From NCBI RefSeq assembly GCF_002188635.1, contig NZ_NINX01000043.1, positions 82,307 to 146,306 on the forward strand: a DNA stretch of 64,000 nucleotides, read 5' to 3'. The notes beneath the pieces were generated by a model, which saw nothing but the letters and a program-made list of their open reading frames with translations, was not told the DNA's origin and did no database searches. Positions 8,402-20,031 of the stretch are shown piece by piece. The stretch's first letter is position 1. Each line of letters begins with the position of its first letter. The position numbers and the translations under genes were made by a program. The stretch comes from Pigmentiphaga sp. NML030171 (GTDB lineage Bacteria; Pseudomonadota; Gammaproteobacteria; Burkholderiales; Burkholderiaceae_B).

Positions 8402-9469
8402 ATGCACGTCGCCCACGTATCCGTCATACCCTGCCCCCAGCGCATGCGTGACGCCTCCTGGAAGTTCGCCCGCGCCTCGGTACCGTCGATAGAGGGTTAT
8501 CTACTGGCGCTGACCGACGACATCGGCACGACCGGACTGGGCTACGCCCATGCCATTCCGGCCATCACCACCCATGGCGAAGGCGTACGTACCGCGCTCG
8601 AGCTGCTGGCACCCGTAGTAACGGGGAGGCGGCTGGGCGAGATCGCCGCGATCATGAACGACGTCGATCGCAAACTGGCCTTCCAGTACAGCGCCAAGGC
8701 CGCCATCGACATGGCGCTGCACGACCTGCTGGCCAGGCGCCTGGGAGTGCCGATCAGCGCCCTGCTCGGCGGGCAGGTCCGTGCCGAGCTGCGGCTGTCC
8801 CGCATTCTTTCCATCAAGCCGCCTTCGGAGATGGCGGCCAACGCCGCCGCATTGGTGGCGGGCGGATACCGGCAACTCAAGCTCAAGCTGTCCGGCGATA
8901 CCGAACTCGACATCGCGCGCGTCGCCGCCGTCCGCGGGGCGGTCGGGCCCGAGGTCGTGCTGACGCTGGACCCCAACCAGTCATACCACGCCAAGCAGAT
9001 GATGGCCGCGTTCGCGCGCATGGAGCGGTACGACATCGCGCTGATCGAACAGCCTGTTCCGGCACATGACTGGGCAGGCCTCTCGCTGCTCGCGCGCAGC
9101 CTGCCCACGGCCATCGAAGCCGACGAAAGCGCCGTCACCGTCCAGGACATCCACAGGCTCGTCGCCGACCGGGTCGTCGACGCGGTCAACCTCAAGGTCA
9201 CCAAACTGGGCGGCTTTCGCCACTTCATGGAAGCGGTCCACATCTGCGAAGCCGGCTGCGTGACATGCCGCGTGGGCGCCGCGTTCGGCCCGGCGCTCAT
9301 GCAGGCCATGAACGCCCAGGCCGCCAGCACGATCGGCGCCCTGCCCTACGCCTGCGAACTGTCCGAACACGAGCAATTGCTGGACGATCCCTGCACGGGA
9401 CTGAGCATCGCAAACGGCGTCCTGACGCTTCCCGGCACGCCGGGCTGCGGCGTCGAACTGGCTGCCTAG
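8402..9469 (+). CDS. Enolase-superfamily enzyme (muconate cycloisomerase / dipeptide epimerase-like)
   Basis: 355 residues, with the N-terminal capping domain followed by a barrel. Catalytic positions of the muconate lactonizing subgroup are visible: KLK (160-162), metal ligands Asp190 (TLDPNQ), Glu216 (IEQPV) and Asp241 (EADES), and the second lysine Lys265 in NLKVTK. This arrangement allows cycloisomerase, racemase/epimerase or o-succinylbenzoate synthase chemistry; sequence alone does not pick one. It is the third gene of the Bug-MmgE operon. Its stop lies two bases from the convergent EF-G stop with no obvious terminator between them. Confidence 0.9.
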   Translation: MHVAHVSVIPCPQRMRDASWKFARASVPSIEGYLLALTDDIGTTGLGYAHAIPAITTHGEGVRTALELLAPVVTGRRLGEIAAIMNDVDRKLAFQYSAKAAIDMALHDLLARRLGVPISALLGGQVRAELRLSRILSIKPPSEMAANAAALVAGGYRQLKLKLSGDTELDIARVAAVRGAVGPEVVLTLDPNQSYHAKQMMAAFARMERYDIALIEQPVPAHDWAGLSLLARSLPTAIEADESAVTVQDIHRLVADRVVDAVNLKVTKLGGFRHFMEAVHICEAGCVTCRVGAAFGPALMQAMNAQAASTIGALPYACELSEHEQLLDDPCTGLSIANGVLTLPGTPGCGVELAA

Positions 9470-9471
9470 CC

Positions 9472-11583
<2,112 letters not shown>

Positions 11584-11802
11584 GGCTATCTCGTCGAAAG
11601 GTTGAGGGAACGAAACGCGAGCCGCGCCGGTTCCCGGGGGAAACGGCAAAGGAAGCTAGTTTGCACCGATTCGGGCCGGGCCGGGAGGGCCAACGCGCCA
11701 CACCCCTGCCGGCAGCCCGGGCATTCCCGCGCGCCTCGTAGTAACCTCGTAAATATGGGCGCGTTTCCTGAAAACAATCTGAAATTGGCAATCCGATCCG
11801 CC

Positions 11803-12969
11803 ATGACCACCCTCGACAGACAACGTGCCATTCCCGCCCTCTACATGCGCGGGGGCACCAGCAAGGGCGTGTTCTTCCTGCCCTCGGACCTTCCCGCCGA
11901 TCCCGCCGCCCGCGACCGCGTCCTGATGCGGGTGGTCGGCAGCCCCGACCCCTACGAGAAGCAGATAGACGGCATGGGCGGCGCCACCTCCAGCACCAGC
12001 AAGGTGGTCATCGTCGGCCCCAGCACCCGCCCCGACTGCGACGTCGACTACTGGTTCGGCCAGGTCGCCATCGGCCAGCCCGTCATCGACTGGAGCGGCA
12101 ACTGCGGCAACCTCAGCGCCGCCGTCGGCCCCTTCGCCATCCACCGCGCACTGGTACGGCCGGCCGGCGACGGCATCGCCGTGGTCCGCATCTGGCAGGC
12201 CAACCTGGGCAAGCGCATCATCGCCCACGTGCCGGTGCGGGGCGGGCAGGTCCAGGAACTGGGCGACTTCGAACTGGACGGCGTGACCTTCCCGGCGGCC
12301 GAAGTCCGGCTGGAATTCCTGGATCCGGGCGGTGGCGACGGGCCTGAAGGCGCGATGTTCCCCACCGGCCGCACGGCCGACGTGTTGACCATTCCAGGAG
12401 TGGGGGAAATCCGCGCGACGCTGGTCAACGCCGGCAACCCCACCGTCTTCGTCGCCGCCTCGTCCCTGGGACTGGCCGGCACGGAATTGCAACCCGATGT
12501 GAACAGCCGCGCCGACCTGCTGGCACGGGCCGAGGCCATCCGCGCCCATGCCGCCGTGGCCATGGGGCTGGCGCCCGACGCCGCCCATGCCACCGCGCAC
12601 CGCCAGCACACGCCCAAGCTCGCCTTCGCCGCCCCGCCCGCGGCCTATACCGCTTCAAGCGGCCGCGCCGTCGCCGCCGGCGACATCGACCTGAACGTGC
12701 GCATCTTTTCCATGGGCAAGCTGCACCACGCCATGACGGGCACCGGTGCCGTCGCGATCGCCGCCACCGCCGCCGTGCCCGGCACGGTGCTGGCCGACGT
12801 GCTGGGCGGCCCACGCGGCGAACTGCGCTTCGGCCACCCGTCGGGCACGCTGAAAGTGGGCGCCCAGGCACGCAGCCAGGACGGGCGCTGGAGCGTCGCG
12901 CTGGTGGCCATGAGCCGCACGGCGCGCCGGCTGATGGACGGCGTGGTGCTGTTGCCGCCATGGGAATGA
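11803..12969 (+). CDS. PrpF/GalD-family isomerase (2-methylaconitate or oxalomesaconate type)
   Basis: 388 residues of the diaminopimelate-epimerase-like PrpF fold. Signature motifs are IPALYMRGGTSKGVFF near the start, GMGGATSSTSKVVIV, SGNCGNLSAAVGPFA, LVNAGNPTVFV and SMGKLHHAMTGTGAV. Relatives move a double bond or cis/trans-isomerise tricarboxylates (PrpF with AcnD; GalD in gallate breakdown). The prp operon in this window has a PrpD and no AcnD, and lies 27 kb away, so this copy probably serves another tricarboxylate route. The tctCBA transporter follows directly, fitting a tri- or dicarboxylate substrate. ATG 11755 is an alternative start. Confidence 0.85.
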   Translation: MTTLDRQRAIPALYMRGGTSKGVFFLPSDLPADPAARDRVLMRVVGSPDPYEKQIDGMGGATSSTSKVVIVGPSTRPDCDVDYWFGQVAIGQPVIDWSGNCGNLSAAVGPFAIHRALVRPAGDGIAVVRIWQANLGKRIIAHVPVRGGQVQELGDFELDGVTFPAAEVRLEFLDPGGGDGPEGAMFPTGRTADVLTIPGVGEIRATLVNAGNPTVFVAASSLGLAGTELQPDVNSRADLLARAEAIRAHAAVAMGLAPDAAHATAHRQHTPKLAFAAPPAAYTASSGRAVAAGDIDLNVRIFSMGKLHHAMTGTGAVAIAATAAVPGTVLADVLGGPRGELRFGHPSGTLKVGAQARSQDGRWSVALVAMSRTARRLMDGVVLLPPWE

Positions 12970-13080
12970 CTTTCCGCCCGCGCGCGTTTGGACGGATACT
13001 GTCTTCGTAGCGGAACGGCCCCTTGCCGTTCCCTCTTATCAGGCGGCCTGCCCGCCGCCCCTCGCAGCAAGGAGACATGC

Positions 13081-14034
13081 ATGAAGTTCGTCAAGAAAAC
13101 GGTTGCAGCCCTCGCCATCGCCGCCGCGCCGCTGGCCGGCATCGCGGCCCCCGCCAAGGTCATGGCCCCCGGCGGCCCCGGCGGCGGCTATGACGGCGCC
13201 GCGCGCGTGCCGTTGCAGGTCATGCAGCAGACCGGCATCTTCACCGACGGTTTCCAGGTCACCAACAAGGGCGGCGCGGGCGGCACCATCGGCCTGGCCG
13301 AGTTCGTGCGCACCGGCAAGGGCGACGACAACGCCATCATGTCCATGGGCGCCATCCTGGTCGGCGCCATCATCACCAACAAGTCTCCCGTAACGCTGGA
13401 CCAGACCGTGCCGCTGGTGCGGCTGACCGACGACGCCGGCGCGATCGTGGTCGCGCCCAACTCGCCCATCAAGACCATCGCCGACGCGGTCCAGGCGATG
13501 AAGGCCAACCCTGGCGGCACCGCCGTGGCCGGCGGTTCGATAGGCGGCACCGACCACGTCACCGCGGCGCTGCTCGCCAAGGCGGCCAAGTTCGACCCGA
13601 CCAAGGTCAACTACCTGCCCTACACCAGCGGCGCGGAAGTCGTCACCTCGCTGGCCAGCGGGCAAGCCAAGATCGGCATCTCGGGCCTGTCCGAGCTGAA
13701 GACCTTCGTCGACCAGGGCCGCATCCGCATCATCGCGGTCTCCTCCGAGAAGCGCCTGCCCGGCATCGACGCCCCCACGCTCAAGGAAAGCGGCTACGAC
13801 GTCGTCATCGGCAACTGGCGCGGCATCATCGGCGCGCCCGGCATGAGCAAGGCCGGCCGCGACATGTGGCTGCAGCGCTATGCCAAGCTGCACGCCTCGC
13901 CCGAATGGAAGAAGGCGCTGGCCGATCGCGGCTGGGACGACGCCTACCTGGCCGGTGACGACTTCGCCGCCTTCCTGACCAAGGAGAAGGCGCGCCAGGC
14001 CGAAGTGCTCAAGGACGTCGGACTGGTCAAGTAA
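13081..14034 (+). CDS. tctC: TctC-type receptor of a tripartite tricarboxylate transporter
   Basis: 317 residues starting MKFVKKTVAALAIAAAPLAG with signal-peptide cleavage near IAAPAK. The start follows AAGGAGA. It is a divergent Bug protein: the usual VPFAPGG loop reads MAPGGPGGGYDGAAR, with later NKGGAGGTIG, GGTDHV and YLPYTSGAEVVTSL. Followed by tctB and tctA, so a complete TTT system is encoded here: periplasmic capture (TctC), small membrane subunit (TctB), large membrane subunit (TctA). Likely cargo is a di- or tricarboxylate, perhaps used by the PrpF-like enzyme upstream. Confidence 0.92.
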   Translation: MKFVKKTVAALAIAAAPLAGIAAPAKVMAPGGPGGGYDGAARVPLQVMQQTGIFTDGFQVTNKGGAGGTIGLAEFVRTGKGDDNAIMSMGAILVGAIITNKSPVTLDQTVPLVRLTDDAGAIVVAPNSPIKTIADAVQAMKANPGGTAVAGGSIGGTDHVTAALLAKAAKFDPTKVNYLPYTSGAEVVTSLASGQAKIGISGLSELKTFVDQGRIRIIAVSSEKRLPGIDAPTLKESGYDVVIGNWRGIIGAPGMSKAGRDMWLQRYAKLHASPEWKKALADRGWDDAYLAGDDFAAFLTKEKARQAEVLKDVGLVK

Positions 14035-14098
14035 GGCCCAGGCCGACATCAGCGAGAAGGCACCGGCGCCGCCGCCGGCGCCCATCGGAGACGACACG

Positions 14099-14581
14099 AT
14101 GACAACACCCTCAAGGCGCCCCTGGTGGCTGGGCCTGGCCGTCATGGCCATAGGCGCGGTCTGGCTCTATGAAGGCGGCACCCTGCCCCAGATCGGCGGC
14201 TATGCCGCGCTGGGCCCGGGCTTCTTCGTCAGCGCCATCGGCGCGGCGCTGATCGTCCTGGGCATCCTGCTGCTGGTGCAGATCGCCCGCGGCGAGACCT
14301 TCTCGCCCCAGGAAGTGGAAAACGCCGAGGCCGATGCCGGCGCCTCCTGGCCGGCCCTGCTGTGGGCCGCCGCCGGCGCCGCCCTGCCCCTGCTGACCAT
14401 GCAGCCGCTCGGCTTTCCCCTGACCGCCATGGGGTCCTTCGCCCTGGTCACCCGGGCCTTCGGCTCGCGGCGCCTGGTGTTCGACTGTGCCATCGGCCTC
14501 GCGCTGGGCGTGATCTGCTGGCTCGGCTTCTCCCGGCTGGGCGTCGGCCTCGGCCCGGCCTTTCCTCCGGCGGGGTGGTGA
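14099..14581 (+). CDS. tctB: TctB small membrane subunit
   Basis: 160 residues with four predicted membrane segments ([59 protein letters not shown]; a C-terminal pair). TctB proteins are poorly conserved and recognised by size, topology and place between tctC and tctA. ATG at 14099 follows GGAGACGAC. The stop is three bases before tctA, so translation is probably coupled. Confidence 0.9.
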   Translation: MTTPSRRPWWLGLAVMAIGAVWLYEGGTLPQIGGYAALGPGFFVSAIGAALIVLGILLLVQIARGETFSPQEVENAEADAGASWPALLWAAAGAALPLLTMQPLGFPLTAMGSFALVTRAFGSRRLVFDCAIGLALGVICWLGFSRLGVGLGPAFPPAGW

Positions 14582-14584
14582 TCC

Positions 14585-16072
14585 ATGGATACCTTCAACG
14601 CCCTGCTGTCCGGCTTCGGCGTCGCGCTGCAGCCGATGAACCTGTTCTGGGCCTTCCTGGGCTCCGTGCTGGGAACCGCCATCGGCGTGCTGCCCGGCAT
14701 CGGCCCGGCCCTGACCATCGCGCTGCTGCTGCCGGTTACCGTGCAGATCGCCCCCACCGCCGCCTTCATCATGTTCGCCGGCGTCCTGTACGGCGCCATG
14801 TACGGCGGCTCGACCACCTCCATCCTGCTCAACGCGCCCGGAGAGAGCGGCTCCATGATGACCGCGCTCGAAGGCAACAAGATGGCCCGCTCCGGACGCG
14901 GCGCCGCCGCGCTCGCCACCGCGGCCATCGGCTCCTTCGTGGCCGGCACCATCGCCACGCTGGCCCTGAGCTTCGTGGCGCCGGCCATCGCCGAACTGGC
15001 CTTCGTGTTCGGCCCGGCCGACTACTTCGCCTTGATGGTGCTGTCCTTCACCTCCGTCTCGGTGGTGCTGGGCACCTCGCGCGTGCGCGGCTTCATCGCG
15101 CTGTTCCTGGGCCTGGCCATGGGCGTGGTGGGCATCGACGGCCAGACCGGGCAGGCCCGGCTGGCCTTCGGTTCGGCCGACCTGCTCGACGGCATCGAAC
15201 TGACGGTGGTGCTGGTGTCGCTGTTCGCGGTGGGCGAGATCCTGTATGTCGCCAGCCGCTACAGCAAGGCCCCGCCGCGCATCAACCCGCTCGCGGGCGG
15301 CACCTGGATGACGCGCCAGGACTGGAAGCGGTCATGGAAACCCTGGGTGCGCGGCACCGCGCTGGGCTTTCCCATCGGCGCGCTGCCCACCGGCGGCACC
15401 GAGATCCCGACCTTCCTGTCCTATACGATCGAGCGCAAGCTCTGCAAGCATCCCGAGGAATTCGGCAAGGGCGCCATCGAAGGCGTGGCCGGCCCCGAAG
15501 CCGCCAACAACGCCGCGGCCGCCGGCGTGCTGGTGCCGCTGCTGACCCTGGGGCTGCCCACCTCGGCCACGGCGGCGGTGCTGCTGGCCGCGTTCCAGAG
15601 CTATGGCCTGCAGCCCGGCCCCTTCCTCTTCACCAACAGCGGCGAACTGGTCTGGGGCCTGATCGCCTCGCTGTACATCGGCAACCTGATGCTGCTGGTG
15701 CTGAACCTGCCGCTGGTCGGCCTGTGGGTGCGGCTGCTGCTGATTCCCCGGCCCTATCTGTACGCGGGCATCCTGATCTTCGCCATGGTGGGGATCTGGG
15801 GCGTGGCGACCTCGTGGACCGACATGGCGCTGATGTTCGGCATCGGCCTGATGGGCTACGTCATGCGGGTCTATGACTTCCCCATCGCGCCGGTCCTGAT
15901 CGGGCTGATCCTCGGGCCCATGGCGGAAACCCAGTTGCGGCGCGCCCTGGCCGTGGGCGAGGGCAATCCGATGATCCTGGTGTCGACCCCGACCTCGGCC
16001 ACGCTGCTCGCCCTGGCCGCGGCCGCGCTGGTGCTGCCCCTGCTGCTGCGCCGCCTCAAGCGCGAAGCCTGA
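14585..16072 (+). CDS. tctA: TctA large membrane subunit
   Basis: 495-residue polytopic inner-membrane protein with 11-12 hydrophobic segments. TctA motifs are [21 protein letters not shown] near residue 40, [48 protein letters not shown] and [21 protein letters not shown]. It is the energised permease component, driven by ion gradient in studied systems. Last gene of the tctCBA operon, ending before a strong GC hairpin. Confidence 0.95.
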   Translation: MDTFNALLSGFGVALQPMNLFWAFLGSVLGTAIGVLPGIGPALTIALLLPVTVQIAPTAAFIMFAGVLYGAMYGGSTTSILLNAPGESGSMMTALEGNKMARSGRGAAALATAAIGSFVAGTIATLALSFVAPAIAELAFVFGPADYFALMVLSFTSVSVVLGTSRVRGFIALFLGLAMGVVGIDGQTGQARLAFGSADLLDGIELTVVLVSLFAVGEILYVASRYSKAPPRINPLAGGTWMTRQDWKRSWKPWVRGTALGFPIGALPTGGTEIPTFLSYTIERKLCKHPEEFGKGAIEGVAGPEAANNAAAAGVLVPLLTLGLPTSATAAVLLAAFQSYGLQPGPFLFTNSGELVWGLIASLYIGNLMLLVLNLPLVGLWVRLLLIPRPYLYAGILIFAMVGIWGVATSWTDMALMFGIGLMGYVMRVYDFPIAPVLIGLILGPMAETQLRRALAVGEGNPMILVSTPTSATLLALAAAALVLPLLLRRLKREA

Positions 16073-16077
16073 GTCCG

Positions 16078-16105
16078 GCCGCCGCGGGCCCAGACCCGCG
16101 GCGGC
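16078..16105. terminator. GC hairpin between convergent tctA and DUF2238 genes
   Basis: An 11-bp perfect stem GCCGCCGCGGG / CCCGCGGCGGC with loop CCCAGA, starting five bases after the tctA stop and ending four bases before the end of the opposing gene. It lacks a T run, so it may pause polymerase or protect 3' ends rather than act as a classical terminator. Confidence 0.6.
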
Positions 16106-16109
16106 GCCG

Positions 16110-16847
16110 CTAGTCCTGCCCCTGCCGGATCATGCGGGCGATTTCCTCCTCGCCATAGGGACGCGGGTCCTTGACCCGCAGGCTGTCCGACCATTCCCGC
16201 GAAAAATCCCGCTGCAGCCAGCGGTTCACGGCGGCCGTGGCGATCATCGCCACCACGGCGCCGCAGGCGGCCAGGGCCATGTCCTTGTGCGCATCCCAGA
16301 CGTCGCCCTGCGTGCCCAGGTAGGCCACGCCCAGGTCGCCGCCGAAGACCTCGGCCGCGATCCACTCGAACAGCTCGAACATGGCGGAGGTCGCCAGCGT
16401 GAACTCCAGCGGCAGGAAGTAGCCCCAGAACCCCCGGGCGTCGGCCACCCGCAGGAACACTTCGCGTATCGGGTAGGCCAGCAGCAGCCCGTACGAAAAA
16501 TGCACCACGCGGTCGAAATTGTTGCGCTCCCAGCCCCACAGGCTGTTGAAGCTGCGGCCGGCCAGCGCCTGCCACCATGCGTCGTAGGGCACTTTCGCAT
16601 AGGTGTAGTGCGCACCGATCGCATGGAGGCACAGGAAAACGAAAATCAGCGTGTACGACAGGCGCGAGAACCGGAAATGCCGCCAGCTCGCGGCCAACCC
16701 GGCGCAGAATCCGATCACCAGCACGTTTTCCAGCGCCCAGTCGGAACGGTCGAGCGGATCGATGGCCAGCGCCACCCAGATCACCGCGAACGCCAGCGCC
16801 AGCGACGTCACGTAGCGCCGATACCCCGTACCCATGCCTGTCTCCAT
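16110..16847 (-). CDS. DUF2238 (YjdF-like) inner-membrane protein
   Basis: About 245 residues from METGMGTGYRRYVTSLALAF (start 16847; ATG 16835 also possible). Roughly six membrane segments. Conserved DUF2238 features are the central RNNFDRVVHFSYGLLLAYP, FELFEWIAAEVFGGDLGVAYLGTQGD and WDAHKDMALAACGA, where the His, Asp and Glu residues recur across the family. Function is unknown. The open frame extends upstream to 16937, but those residues have no membrane character and lack family match. Divergent from the DUF2892/SRPBCC gene. Confidence 0.85.
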   Translation of the reverse strand: METGMGTGYRRYVTSLALAFAVIWVALAIDPLDRSDWALENVLVIGFCAGLAASWRHFRFSRLSYTLIFVFLCLHAIGAHYTYAKVPYDAWWQALAGRSFNSLWGWERNNFDRVVHFSYGLLLAYPIREVFLRVADARGFWGYFLPLEFTLATSAMFELFEWIAAEVFGGDLGVAYLGTQGDVWDAHKDMALAACGAVVAMIATAAVNRWLQRDFSREWSDSLRVKDPRPYGEEEIARMIRQGQD

Positions 16848-17033
16848 CTTGCCTCCTGCGGCCACGCGGAGCAGCCAGTCTACGCCATCGGCACGCCCGG
16901 ACCGGAGCGCCCCCTTTTTACCGATGTGGAGCGGCAACTTTTACACGTTGCGCGGCCGCTTCTCGCGGACGCGGGCCGGACCGCCGAGGCACGCCGCTTG
17001 CTGGGTCGGCAGCACGCTGCCATGGAGGACCGC

Positions 17034-17774
17034 ATGGACGACCAGACGAGCCTGCCCCCCGCCTCTTCTTCCCTTGCCGCGCAACGCGATCCGGACCGCA
17101 ACCTCGGATCCGCCGAGCGGCTGGGCTCGGCGGCCGGCGGATCATTGCTTCTACTCTGGGGCCTGCGCCGCGGCGGGCTGGCCGGCGACCTGGCCAGCGC
17201 CATCGCCGCCGGACTGCTGTGGCGCGCCGCCACGGGCGACTGTCCCGTCAAGCGCGCAGTCGCTCCCTCGCCCCTGGAACGGCGCATCGCGCGCGAACAG
17301 GGATGGCTGTCCGCCGCGGCGGCCACCCACGCCATCGTCATCGACCGCCCGCGCCAGGAAATCTACCGCTTCTGGCGGGACTTCTCGAACCTGCCCCGCT
17401 TCATGCGCCACATCGTCTCCATCGACGTCATCAACGACCGCCGGTCGCGCTGGACCGTCAAGGCGCCGCTGGGCCGGCTGGTCGAATGGATCGCCCACGT
17501 GGTCGACGACGTTCCGGGCGAACGCATCGCCTGGGAAGCCGAAGCCACCGCCGACGTGCCCAATCACGGCCAGGTCGAATTCCACGACGCGCCCGATAGC
17601 ACCGGCACGGTGGTGACCGCGACGATCGCCTACCAGCCGCCGCTGGGCCAGGCGGGGCGGCTCCTGGCGCGCCTGTCGCGCGAGGAGCCCGCGCGCCAGA
17701 TGGCCGAGGACCTGCGCGAGCTCAAGCGCTACCTGGAAGCGGGTGCGGCGGAGATTCCCCTGTCCCCGGTCTGA
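17034..17774 (+). CDS. DUF2892-SRPBCC (polyketide cyclase/START-like) fusion protein
   Basis: 246 residues. ATG 17034 is preceded by GGAGGA at seven bases, which favours it over ATG 17022. Residues about 25-70 (RNLGSAERLGSAAGGSLLLLWG ... GLLWRAATGDCPV) match the DUF2892/YgaP-like two-helix hydrophobic domain. Residues about 95-235 (SIVIDRPRQEIYRFWRDF-type start, FMRHIVSIDVINDRRSRWTV, VDDVPGERIAWEAE) form an SRPBCC ligand-binding domain. Function unknown; likely binds a hydrophobic ligand at the membrane. A terminator hairpin follows. Confidence 0.82.
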   Translation: MDDQTSLPPASSSLAAQRDPDRNLGSAERLGSAAGGSLLLLWGLRRGGLAGDLASAIAAGLLWRAATGDCPVKRAVAPSPLERRIAREQGWLSAAAATHAIVIDRPRQEIYRFWRDFSNLPRFMRHIVSIDVINDRRSRWTVKAPLGRLVEWIAHVVDDVPGERIAWEAEATADVPNHGQVEFHDAPDSTGTVVTATIAYQPPLGQAGRLLARLSREEPARQMAEDLRELKRYLEAGAAEIPLSPV

Positions 17775-17842
17775 TCCACGGGGTCGCTGCCGGACGGACA
17801 CAGGCCCGCGCCTCCCCCCCAGGACGAGCCTTCCGGCAGCTT

Positions 17843-17880
17843 GGCGGTCCTCGCCTTCATGGCTGGACCGCCTTCTTTTT
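17843..17880 (+). terminator. Intrinsic terminator after the SRPBCC gene
   Basis: GGCGGTCC (17843-17850) pairs with GGACCGCC (17865-17872) across a 14-base loop, followed by TTCTTTTT. Part of a 326-base non-coding stretch (17775-18100) in which nothing else is recognisable. Confidence 0.8.
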
Positions 17881-18100
17881 GCCCTTGCGCCGGGTCCGCG
17901 CGTTTCAGCGCCGTTTCACCCCTGGCATGTTGCTCCCGCCCAACCTATCGCTTTCCCTGGAAGATACAAAGCCGGGAGCCGCGCCGCGGACGGCTGCGGT
18001 ATAACCTCGCCACGCATGCACGCGCATGCGCCGCCGGCCGGCCCCCCGGCTGGGCCACGAGCCCCGTCCCCGCCCGTCGGCCACTCTCCTTTCTACACAG

Positions 18101-19117
18101 ATGGTCATCATGATGTTTACGCAACTCCAATCCAGCCGGCGCGCCACGCTCGCGCTGGCTGCCGCGCTGGCGACCGCCGGCGCGCTCTCCACCTCCTTTC
18201 CGGCCATGGCGGCCAATTACCCGGCCAAGCCCATCACCATCGTCGTCGCCTACGGCGCCGGCGGCGACACCGACGCCATGGCCCGCCTGTTCGGCGAAAA
18301 ACTGACGCAGCGCCTGGGCCAGCCCGTGATCGTCGAGAACCGCGCCGGCGCGAGCGGCATCATCGGCAGCAACTACGTCGCGCGCGCCAAGCCGGACGGC
18401 TACACGCTGCTGCTGGCTCCCAGCACCTTCTCCATGGCCACCCACGTGGTCAAGACGAATTCGGCCGACACGTACAATCCCGCCCGCGACTTCGCTCCCA
18501 TCACCCAGACCGCATCCCAGCCCCTGCTGCTGGTGGCCGGCCAGGCCTCGGGCTATACCTCGGTCGCCCAGGTCCTGAAGGATGCCAAGGCGGGCAAGGC
18601 GCTGACCTACGCCAGCCCCGGCTCGGGCTCGCCCATGCACATCCTGGGCGAGCTCTTCAACCAGGCCGCCGGCGTCAAGATCACCCACGTTCCCTACAAG
18701 GGCGTCGCCCCCGCCGTGAACGACCTGCTGGGCGGGCACGTGGCGCTGAGCTGGATGACCTACGGCCCGGTCGAACCGTATCTTGCCTCCGGCAAGATCC
18801 ACATCCTGGCCAACGGCGCGGCGGAGCGCACCCCGCTCGCCCCGGACGCGCCGTCGATGGCCGAACTGGGATACAAGAACATCGACATCGCCGCCTGGCA
18901 GGGCCTGTACGCGCCCAAGGGCACGCCGGCCGAGGTCGTGCGCACGCTGAACGGGCACATGGCCGAAATCCTGAAAATGCCCGACGTGGTGGCCAAGATG
19001 CGCGTCTTCGGCGCCTTCGCCAAGGCCAGCACGCCCGAGGCCCTGGGCAAGCTGACCGCCGACGAATACGCGTTCTTCGGCAAGGTCGTCAAGGAATTCG
19101 GCATCCAGGCCGATTGA
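18101..19117 (+). CDS. Bug/TctC-family periplasmic receptor
   Basis: 338 residues from ATG 18101; ATGs at 18110 and 18113 are equally plausible and no strong ribosome site decides. Signal peptide SRRATLALAAALATAGAL with cleavage near AMAANY. Family motifs are KPITIVVAYGAGGDTDAMAR, GQPVIVENRAGASG, KPDGYTLLLAP and VPYKGVAPAVNDLLGGHV. No TctA/TctB partner and no enzyme gene adjoins it, so it is an orphan receptor of unknown ligand. Confidence 0.92.
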   Translation: MVIMMFTQLQSSRRATLALAAALATAGALSTSFPAMAANYPAKPITIVVAYGAGGDTDAMARLFGEKLTQRLGQPVIVENRAGASGIIGSNYVARAKPDGYTLLLAPSTFSMATHVVKTNSADTYNPARDFAPITQTASQPLLLVAGQASGYTSVAQVLKDAKAGKALTYASPGSGSPMHILGELFNQAAGVKITHVPYKGVAPAVNDLLGGHVALSWMTYGPVEPYLASGKIHILANGAAERTPLAPDAPSMAELGYKNIDIAAWQGLYAPKGTPAEVVRTLNGHMAEILKMPDVVAKMRVFGAFAKASTPEALGKLTADEYAFFGKVVKEFGIQAD

Positions 19118-19133
19118 CCGGCTTGCCCGCCCC

Positions 19134-20030
19134 ATGCGGGAACCTCCGGCGGGTCCGGCGCTCGGAATGAGCATGTGGATCCGCCGCCTTGCCGCCCTCG
19201 CCTGCGTGCTCGCGCTTGCCAGCGCGGGCTATGTCGCGCTCGACCGCTGGCAGCGCGGGATGATCTTCTCGGTCGAACTGGGCGAACGCTCGTGGTGGCG
19301 CGACCCGCCGGCCGGCACCCAGGTCTATGACCTGCCCCTGCCCGGCGGCGACACCCTGCGTGCCTGGTACTGGCGGCATCCGGATCCCGGCGCCCCCACG
19401 GTGCTGTATCTGCACGGCTCGCGCTGGAACCTGAACGGCAGCGCGTTCCGCATGGAGCATTGGGCGGGGCTGGGCTATTCGATGCTCGCCATCGACTATC
19501 GCGGCTTCGGTGCCTCGTCGCCTCGCCTGCCGTCCCAGGCGAGCGTCAGGCAGGACGCCCAGGCAGCCCTGCGCGAACTGGCCCGGCTCCAGCCCGATCC
19601 CGCCCGCCGTTTCGTCTACGGCCACAGCCTGGGCGGCGCCATCGCGATCGACCTGATGGCCCGCCTCGACCCGCCGATACCGGTGGCCGGCCTGATCGTC
19701 GAAGCGACCTTCACCAGTATCCGCGACATGATCGCCACCACGCGCTGGGCCGGCATCCCCGGCTTCGGCCTGCTGGTCACGCAGCCCTTCGATTCGCGCG
19801 ACGCCATCGGCAAGCTGCGCACGCCGCTCCTGCTGCTGCACGGGACCGGGGACCGGGTCGTCCCGCCCGCCATGAGCGACGCGCTGCTGGCGGCGGCACG
19901 GCAATCGCCGCACAAGCGGCTGGTCTGGCTGGAAGGCGCCTCGCACTCCGGTACCAGCCGCAGCGGCGCCGCCTACGACGACGCCGTGCGCGGCTTCATC
20001 CGCTCGGTCCGGCAGGCTTATCCGGGCTGA
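19134..20030 (+). CDS. Alpha/beta-hydrolase, membrane-anchored (YfhR/BEM46-like)
   Basis: 298 residues. ATG 19134 is the longest start; 19167 or 19173 (MSMWIRRLAALACVLALAS) would begin right at the single N-terminal membrane segment. The catalytic triad is visible: nucleophile Ser in YGHSLGGAIAI, Asp in LLHGTGDRVVPP and His in EGASHSG. The oxyanion region is LYLHGSRWNLNG. This layout fits the BEM46/YfhR group of membrane-tethered serine hydrolases; substrate unknown. It begins 16 bases after the Bug stop and may be co-transcribed with it. Confidence 0.88.
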   Translation: MREPPAGPALGMSMWIRRLAALACVLALASAGYVALDRWQRGMIFSVELGERSWWRDPPAGTQVYDLPLPGGDTLRAWYWRHPDPGAPTVLYLHGSRWNLNGSAFRMEHWAGLGYSMLAIDYRGFGASSPRLPSQASVRQDAQAALRELARLQPDPARRFVYGHSLGGAIAIDLMARLDPPIPVAGLIVEATFTSIRDMIATTRWAGIPGFGLLVTQPFDSRDAIGKLRTPLLLLHGTGDRVVPPAMSDALLAAARQSPHKRLVWLEGASHSGTSRSGAAYDDAVRGFIRSVRQAYPG

Positions 20031-20031
20031 T

